A DNA stretch of 64,000 nt from Streptomyces griseocarneus (GTDB lineage Bacteria; Actinomycetota; Actinomycetes; Streptomycetales; Streptomycetaceae), in NCBI RefSeq assembly GCF_014655595.1, contig NZ_BNBL01000017.1, positions 1-64,000 of the forward strand. Reading direction: 5' to 3'. A model generated the notes under the pieces. That model saw only the letters and a program-made list of their open reading frames with translations, did no database searches and was not told where the DNA came from. Position numbers and translations under genes: made by a program. Below, one piece after another: positions 49,601 through 58,600 of the stretch (the stretch's first letter is position 1; each line of letters begins with the position of its first letter).

Positions 49601-52600
49601 CACGCTGCTCCTCGCCCTGGGGCTGCTCGCCGTCGTCCTCCGGCTGAATGTCGTCCTGCTGGTTGGGCTTGTGAGTTTCGTCGCGGCCGGTCTCGTCTCC
49701 CTGAGGGGTCGCGGGGGCGTCACCGGTGCCGAGGCCAGACGTCGACTGTTCATCGCGGTCGTCGTCAATCTCCTCGTCCGGGTACCGCAGCCGGAGCTCG
49801 GCGTCACGGTTGTAGAACCGCTCCTCGCCGTCGCCAGTGACGACCCGAACGCGGCCCCGACCGGTACGTCGCGGCGGCTCAGCGACCGTGCGCGTACGAC
49901 CGTCCGCGTCGGTGTACCGGTCTCCTTCCGCCAGTTCCTCGGGGTTGCGCATCTGCACCGGACGGAGACGGCGGGTGTCGCGTCCCTCGTGGTCGGCGAA
50001 CATGTCCGGAGTGCCGAACAGATCGTCAGGCTGATCAAGCGAGTTGTTCGGATCTGCGGCGACCGGGCTCTGCGGCTGCGGCTCGTCGACGTCAAAGAGG
50101 CCGCCATCAGGCTCGGCGGGGGCTGGTGTCTTCGGCTCGGGCTTCGGCGTACGCCCGGCGCGACGATCTTTCTCCGCCTCCAGCACGGCCATGCGGGTGC
50201 GGTCGGTGCCGGTCAGCTCGCCGTCGGCCATCTCCCGACCCATCAGAGCCACGATCTCGTCCGCGATCTCCTGATCGGTCATGGCAGACGGCGCCTTGGT
50301 CCCCTCGGGGCGGATGTCGTCGAGCTGCTGGGTGACCTCGTCGCGGGCGAGGGTGACCGTGTCGTCGGCGGCCGTGGGGGCGTCCGAGGCGTCTTGGGCC
50401 TCGTCGGCCGGGACCTGCGGCTGGGTCGCGTCGTCGCCTTGGACCGACGCAGGCTGCTCGGTGTCGTCGTCCTCCGGGTTCTCGCCGCCGGAAGCGGTGG
50501 GCGTTGTCGGCAGGTCGCGACCGCCGTCGCCGTCTCCCGCGTCTGCTGCGGTGTCCGGCGCGTCGGCGGGCTCCTCGCTGGTGTCGTCGCTGTCGGGGCG
50601 GAGCTGGCGGAGGGCCTGGGATACCTCCTCGGTGGAAAGCCGCACCCGGTCCTGCTCCGGCTGCCGCTCCTCCGATATCTCCGGCTTGTCTGCGCGCTCG
50701 GGCTCGGGGAACTTACGGTCGAAGTCTTCGAGCGTAAGGACTGCGGCGCCGACAGCGGCCTGGAGCGGGATGCGGGCCCCCCGCCGTTCCTCGACGATCT
50801 GGCGGCGCTGGGTCTTGGTCAGCTTCTTGTCGAGTTCGTCCTCGTCGATCTCGGGCAGCTTGTCGAGGTCGGCGATCCGGCCGACGATGTCGTCCAGCAG
50901 GTTCGCGCGCACCCGCGCGTGCTCGATCTGCGGGGTGAAGTCCGCAGCGGCCTGCGCCGACTGCAGGAGGGCTATCTGCTCGTCGAGTTCGGGCAGCCGC
51001 GCACGGTCGGCCTGCTGAAGGACAGGCGCCTTCTCCAGCGCGTTGGTGAGCCGGGTGATCATGCCCGACCCGGCGCCCTTCTTCTTCAGGTCGTCCGGAC
51101 CCCGCTCGAAGTCGGAGCGTGCCAGGTCAGGGAAGCCGACGTGTGCGACGAGCTTGCCGTCCGCGCGGCGCTCGGTGCGCACGCCGATGTCGAGCCCGCC
51201 GAGCTGGCCCAGGATCTTCCACGGGCCCATGCCGTCGCGGTTGTGCTCCAGGAGCTGGGTGGTGACCTGCCGGTGGAGAGCTGCCGCAGCGTCGGCGCGC
51301 TCCGTGTACGACAGGCCGCCGAGGTTCATGGCGAAGGAGTCGCGGACGTCGCGGATGCGGGGCAGGGCCTCTTCGCGGCGGGCGATGGCGTCGCGGGTGT
51401 CGGCGAGTTCCTGCTTCAGGTCGGCCAGGGCCTCCTGGCGACGGACGCGTTCGGCAGCCTCGTTGTGCTGGTCAATCTCCAGGTCGCGCAGCGTGCGGCG
51501 AGCCTTCATGAGCTGGCTCATGTAGGGGTTGCCGCCGATCTCCGCTTCCATCGTCTCGTAGTCGGGGTAGTCGACGTCCAGCTCGGTGACGGTGTCGCGC
51601 GTGTCGCTGTCGGCCATCTCCGGGCGCTGGATGTCGACCAGGCCCTCGGCCTTGGATGCAACGAACCCGGCCTTCCAACCGTCGAGGCTGCCCTTGGTGG
51701 CGAAGATGTCGATGTCGACTACGGGGTTCTGGTTGCCGTAGCGGATGGCGCGGCCGTTGCGCTGCTCCATCTGCGCGGCGCCCCAGTCGAGGTCGACGTG
51801 GGTCAGCGACACCATGCGGTTCTGGGCGTTCATGCCGGTGCCAGCGACGCTGCTGGAGCCGATGAGTACGGCTATCTCGCCGTCGCGGGCGCGACGGAAC
51901 AGCGCGGCCAGTTCCTCGGGCTTGCCCGTCTTCTTGTGGTCCTGGACGAACGCGATCTTCTCTTCGGGGATGCCGCCCGCGACCATGAGCCGCTTGAGTT
52001 CGGCGTACGCGTCGAAGGAGCCGCGGTTGTTGCCGCCCGGCACGCCCTCGTTCAGGAAGATCATCTGGAGGGCGCCGGGGGTCGGGTGGTCCTCGGTGCT
52101 GCCGTAGTACGTCTTGTAGATGCGGTCCTTGTGCTGGTGGTAGCGCTCGACATGCCGGGCGGCGACGGCGGCGAGCTTGTTGCCGGCGGGCGCCTTGGCG
52201 TCGACGAGCCGCGGGTCCAGCGCGACGGACGTGCCCTCGTTGGAGACGGCGAGCATGTTGTCTTGCGAGCGGTCGACGTCGCCGTTGTGGATCGCGCGTC
52301 CGCGGGCGACGAGCTGCTTCAGTCGGGCTGTCTGGTCCTTGGTCGGATCGACCATGACCAGGTTGGGGCCGCCGTTCGCGATCTTCGGGCGGGGGATGTC
52401 GACGTCGTCAGCGCGCTTGGTGTCCGCGACCAGGCCCCACATGGTCTTCATGGCACGGCGGTTGTGGAACTCGGAGAAGCGCTCCACAACGCGCAGACCG
52501 GACCCATCGGGGGCGTTTTCGACACGGAGGGTCTTGCGACCGAAGGTCGCGGCCCACAGGTCCGGGGCGCCGGCCTTGTAGGAGTCCAGGACCCACGGGG

Positions 52601-55600
52601 CGGCCAGGGCGAGCATCGTGAACTGCTCGGTGATGCTGTTGGACAAGGGTGTGCCGGTGGCCAGGGTGACGGTGGCGCGGCCGGCACGCCGGCGGTGCAG
52701 GTCGGTGAGCTTCTGGTGCAGGTCGATGCCGCGGATGGAGGCGGGGTCACCGCCGCCCTCGCGTGAGCGGAAGCCGACGCCCTTGTACCGGTGGGCCTCA
52801 TCGATGACCGCGTAGTCGAATCCGAGGTCGTCCCAGTACGTCTGGCCCGGCGTGCGCATCGGCGCCGCGTTCTTGCTGATCTTGTTCTGGATCGTCGCGA
52901 TCCGCTGCTCGATCTTGGCGACGATGAACGGGTGATCAGGGTTGGTCGCGTCCTCGTACTGCCGGTCGAGCTGTTCCCGCAGAGCCTCCAGCGCCCGGAA
53001 CTCGTACCGCTCCTGCGCCTCGGGGCTCATCTTGATAGAGCCGAAGGCCGGCTCGGTGAAGATCACGAGGTCCGGCTTGTTGGCGCGCAGCCACTCCAGC
53101 GTGCTGTCACGGCGCCCGTCGGCCAGGTCCCCGCTGGTGATCAGGTGGATCTCGGCATTGGGATAGAGGAACCGCGCCTCGTCGTACCACTGCTGTGCAA
53201 GGTGGTCGGGGACGACGGCGTACGGCTTCTCGATCTGTCCGGACGCCTTGAGGGCCTGGGTGCCCATGACGAGCGTGCCGGTCTTGCCCAGGCCGACTTC
53301 GTGGGCGAGGATCACCGACCGTTCGAACTGCATGCGGGCGGCGCCGGAGAGCTGCCAGGCGTGCGGGGTGCGGTCTGGGGTGAAGCCGTCCAGGGACGGG
53401 CTCATGCCGTCGTACGAACGGACGACGTGCCCGTTCATGATCTTGTTGTAGGAGTCGGTCAGTCGCGTGAGCCGGTCGGCGTTGGCTGTCGCGTACTTCG
53501 CGAACTCCGACCGCATCTGGTCGGCCTTCTGCCGGACTAGCCGTGACGTTTCTTCGTCGACGTCTCGGCGCTTGTCGTCGCGGTAGATGGTCAGTGAGCC
53601 GTGGCCGAGGATGGCGCGGGCGATCTCGACCGCGTTCTTGCCCCGGGTGCCCTTTTCCTCGTCGGCTGCGACGCCGTGCAGGACGTTGTTGGCCTTGGGG
53701 ACCTGGCCGGTGTAGAGCATCCAGCCGTAGCGGTCGTCATGTGCGACGCGCAGGGTCTTGTCGCCCAGGTACTCGCGCAGGAACCCTTGCAGCAGTTGGG
53801 GCGGCGTCCAGTGCGCGCCCATCTCCGGCGTGAACTCGCCGATGGTGCGGTCGGGTGGCTGGACCGCTTCGAGCGAGGAGACGTTGACGGCGAACGCCGG
53901 GTCCTTCGCGGCGGCTCGGCGTGCGGCTTCGAGCTTGTCGCGGACGGGGCCGGACAGGTAGGCGCCGGCCAGCTCCAGGCGGCCGGTGGTCGGGTCGGTG
54001 AAGACCTCGTTGCCCAGGGCCCGGAGGGCGTCCTGGGGGGCCATGTTCAGCAGGCGGGCGATCTCGCCGAGGTCGACTTCGCCGGTCGCGGCCACGACCG
54101 CGGACAGAGCGGTCTTCGGGTCGTCGGTCCGGTCGAGCGGCTGCCGGCGCGCGGCGGCACGCTCGTCGAAGACGCGGGAGAGGATCGGCTCCTGCTTGTC
54201 CGCGTCCCACCGTTCCAGGGCGAGGACCGAACCGGCGTCCGGGTCGGAGCGGAAATATCCGAACGCGGTCGGTGTCCGCTCCTCCGTTCCGTCCGGCCGG
54301 GTGCCGGTCTTCATGCTGCGGAACTGACCGGGCTTGGACAGGGGTCCGTACTGCTCGACGTACGCGGTGTGAAGGCCGCGGAGCTGGGCGCGCAGCTTCT
54401 CGGCGCGCTCGTCCTCCGCGTTCTTGCGGTCCAGCACACGCAGCTCGGCAGCGACGTCGCGCAGCTCCATCAGGGCGCGGAGCTGGTCCTCGCGGCCGTC
54501 GGACGGCTCGACTACGACGGGGTTCCCGCCGTTGACGTGCTGGTAGAGCTTGCCGTCGTCGCCCTCGTAGAGACGGCCGGTCCAGTCGTTGGCGTGCTTC
54601 TCTCGCGCGGTCTGGAGGACTACGGGCGGCCGGTTGTCGCCGTCGGGGTGCGGCTCGTACCCGTTGCCGTCGGCCTTCGCCGTGGTGGCGATGTTCTTCA
54701 ACGCGTCCCGGAGCTGGTCGGCGGCCTTGGCCGGGTTGCCCTTGACGGTCAGGCGCGGCCCGAACGGAGACGACTCGGTGGTCAGGTCGCCGAGGATGTG
54801 CTCGGGATGCTCGGTGAAGTACGCGTTGACGTGCTCGCGGACGTCCCCGACCTTCCGCTCGGGCGCATTCAGCCACGAGGTGTCGCCCGGGTCCTCACCG
54901 TCGGCGCGGCGCCGCAGCACCAGGACGTCGGTGACGACGCTGGTCCCGGCGTCGTTGAAGACACCGGACGGCAGGCGGACAGCGCCGATGAGGTTGCCGT
55001 ACTTGGCGATCTGCTTGCGGGCCTTGTCGCCCTTGGAGTCGAGGGTGTGCCGGGAGGTGATGAGCAGGGTGATTCCACCCGGCCTCGTCAGTGCGAGGTC
55101 CTTGGTGATGAACCCGTTGTGCAGGGACTCCGCCGGGTACCGCTTGTCGCCGAAAGGCACCGAGGCGAAGGGGACGTTGCCGATGCTCGCGTCGAACGTG
55201 CCGGGGTGGGCGTCGGTCTCGGCGAAGTTCTCGTTCAGGACGTTGGCGTCCGGGTAGATCGCTTTCGCGATCCGCGCTGTGGTCGGGTCCAGCTCGATGC
55301 CAGTTAGGCGGGCGCCTTCCGGGGAGACGCCGAAGAATGTGCCGGAGCCGGAGCCGGCCTCGAGGACGTCACCGCGCTCGAACCCCAGTGCTTTGAGGCC
55401 CTCCCACATCGCCTCGGCGATGGGCTGCGGCGTGTAGTGCATCGACAGCGTGCCGCGCCGGGCCTGCTGCCACTCCAGCGGCGTCAGCTCGTCGGAGAGC
55501 ATGGTGCGCAGGTCGCGGTACTCCGCCCAGCGGGCGTGGTCCTGCGCGAACTTGCCGTACCGTGCGCCACCCTGCTGGTAGCGGGGTTCCTTCTCGTTCG

Positions 55601-58600
55601 GCTCCGAGGCGAACATGATCGGAACCGCGCCCCACCCGCTCCAGCGGGCAAGGGTGACCTTCTCCTTCTCGGTGGCCGGGCGGTTCTCCCGCTCGAGCCG
55701 CTTCAGGACCCGGATGGCCTCGACGTTCGCGGCGGCACGCTGGATCGGGCCCTTGGTGGCGGCGTCGGCAGGGTTCGGCCGGAAGCGCGACGCTACATGT
55801 CGTACACCGCGTCCTGCATCGCCAGCAGATCCCGCATCTCCGGACTGAGCGCCGGCAGCTCCTCGGTCTCCGGCTCCGGCTCGGGCAGCAGATCCCGCAG
55901 AACCATCGCGGTCGCGTCCGCCCTGATCTGCCTGATCTGACCCGCCCGGCCCTCGTACTCCGTCGCCGCCGGCACGGTCGCCTCCAGCGCCTCCTCGGCC
56001 GCCAGAATCGCCGTCTCGATCTCCCTGCCCTTGCGCAGGAAGAACGTCTCCGCGTCGTCCATCGCCGCCAGCTCCCGCGGACGGTACTTCGTCCAGTGGT
56101 CCCTGGCCGTCTGGCTGTAGATGCTCACCGTCAGCCCCTTCATCCGTTCCGAGAGCCGCGCGCAGGGCTGCCTGCTGCGCCTCGATCTCCTCGCGGGAGA
56201 TGACCTTGCGGTCGTCGTCCCCGCCATCCTTGCGTACTGCGGTGCGCTGCCCGTCGATCCCGTGCAGCGCAGCGTTGATGGAGGCCAGCCGGGAGCGGGC
56301 CTTCGACCGATCCGACGAGTCCAGTTCCCGGTCGCTGGACCGGAGCATCATCTCGCGCGACAGATCCTCGGTGACCCGGTGGAACTCTGCGAGCAGGCCC
56401 TCGGGCACGTCGATGTTCGCGCCCTTGCCGATCCTCCCGGTGATCGGGTTGGTGTTGTCGGACCAGCCGTAACCGTGCCCCTTGAACAGGCCGTAGAGGG
56501 TCTGGCGCTCCTTGCTCGCCGCCGGGAAGGCGTCGACCCGGCGGGAGGACTGGTACAGCTCGAAGAACATCTTCGGCACCCACACGCGGCGCACGGGGCC
56601 GTACAGGCGCACCGGCTCGCTCGCGGGGTCGGTGTCGTAGCTGTCGACGATCGCGGCCAGAGCCTCGGGCATGCTCGGGAAGGCGCCCAGGGTGCTGCCG
56701 TGACGCTGGCGCTGTGCGTTCCATCCGGCCTTGTGGCCGCCCGCGTACGGGGAGTCGTGCTCGTGGTAGCTGATCTGGCCGTAGGCGTTGCCGTCGACCC
56801 GGACGGAGATGCCGTACGAGCTGGTGAGCGGGTCTTCTCGGGTCTCCGCACGGTTGACCTTCTGCTCACGGCCCTCGGCGCCACGGCGGTTCTGTTCTTC
56901 GAAGAGGGCCTTCAGCCGCTCCTCCAGGGCCTCCCGCTCCCGGCCGGTGGTGAGGTTCCGCTTCTTGTGGAGGTCGCGGAACGCCGTGTCCAGGTCCGCA
57001 TCGTTGAGCCCGGCAGGGTCGGGGCCGTTGCGGTAGACATCGGCCTTTCGGTTCTGCCGTTCCTCGTACACCGCGTGCCAGCGGGCCGTCAGGATCTCGT
57101 TCTGCTCCGCGCCCAGGTGTCGCAGGCGGGCGGGCAGGCTCAGGAACTCCTTCTCCAAGGCGTCGTCGTCGAGGCCTTGGACCGGCGGACGCTGCTGGAT
57201 GGCGTGGAGACGGCGAGCCTGCTGCTCGGTCTCGGCATCTGCCAGACGCTCGGTGACCTGGTTCCATAGGTCCCGCTCGGGGGCGAGGTCTTCTTCCTCG
57301 TGGATCGTTCCCGAGGACTTGTGGGCTCGTTCCCGGGACTGCAGCTCCTTGATGCGGGTGGCGAGGTCTTCGTCGCTCAGGTCCTGGGGGCTCTCGGCCT
57401 GGTTGACGCGTTCGGTGGTCCGGCGGCGACGATCGGCGTACAGAGCCTGCTCGTCCTCATTGAGCCGGTCGCCGCGGCGGGAGCCGTAGGTGCCGCGGTC
57501 ACGCTCGGAGCGGTTGATGGCCTCGGTGAGGTCTTCGTCGCTCATCGCGGCCGTGCGGTCCTGTGCGCTCGGCTTGGGGGGCTGGGGCTCGTCGTGGCTG
57601 TCCTCGTCGGCCTGGTCGATGCGGCGCCGCTCGAGCTCGGCTTCGACCTTCTGCAGGGCGGCGCGGGCTCGCTGCTTGCGGGCCGGGGTGGTCGCGACCT
57701 CGGCGTGGATCTTGAGGTTGTCGCGGTGCTGGCGCAGGTCCGCCTCGGGCATCGCCCGGAGCTTCTTAGCGTCCTCGTCCAGCTGCGCGGTATCCGGAGC
57801 GCCGGCGTTGTAGCGGTCCTCGTCGGTGACGCGGACGTTGCGGCCCTGCCGGACGAAAGCGGCGAGGATGTCGGCGGCCTTGCGGTCGCGGGTCTCCGGC
57901 TTCCACTGGGTGCCCGTGATGCGGGCCTTCTGGACCGGGGACCAGGCCAGCTTTCCGGCTGCACCGACTGCCCGGTCATCACGAGCGTCGTTCTTGATGG
58001 TGCCGCGCACGGCCAGGACCCGCTTGCCCTTGTGGGTGGTCCACGCCAGGTGCACGTGGTCGGCCTGGTCCGGGTTGGTGGTGGCGACGTGGTGGCGGGC
58101 GATGATCTGGTCGGCGATGTCCGCGTTGCTGCCGATGGGCACGTAGACGCCATCGACCGTGGCGTGACGGTCGCTGTAACTGCCGACGACGGAGGCGATA
58201 CGGGCCCCGTCCGGGCCGTACACGGTGACCGGCCCGGGGTTCCAGGAAGTCGCCCAGTACCCGGGCACGCCTTCGACCGGCTCGGCCTCCTTGGGTACGC
58301 CTACCGGCCGACCGTCGGTCTCGGGCTCCGAGCCCTCCTCCCGCTGCTGGGCTGCGGCAGGCTCGAAAACCGACGCCGGCTCCTCGGCCGACGTGCTCCG
58401 CTCCTGCTCGCTCTCCTGGGAGCCCGCCCGCACGTGCTCCGGGATCTCGGGCTTGTCGGTGACCTCGGGCATTGTTGTCGACTGCGCGGGCGCGTCCGCC
58501 TTCGGCGCCTGGCCGTCGTCGTCACCGAAGGGGCGGCGGCGCAGCGTCTCGGCGAGCCGGTCGGTGGCGATGCTGTGCTTCGGCGGGTGGTCCTGGTCCC

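Noticed and set aside
45378..52766. A 2.4-kb-residue open frame on the plus strand opposite the giant gene
   Set aside because: It is the expected antisense shadow of GC3-rich coding sequence. It is rich in Val, Gly and Arg, shows no domain motifs and has no ribosome site. The minus strand carries clear methylase and helicase motifs.
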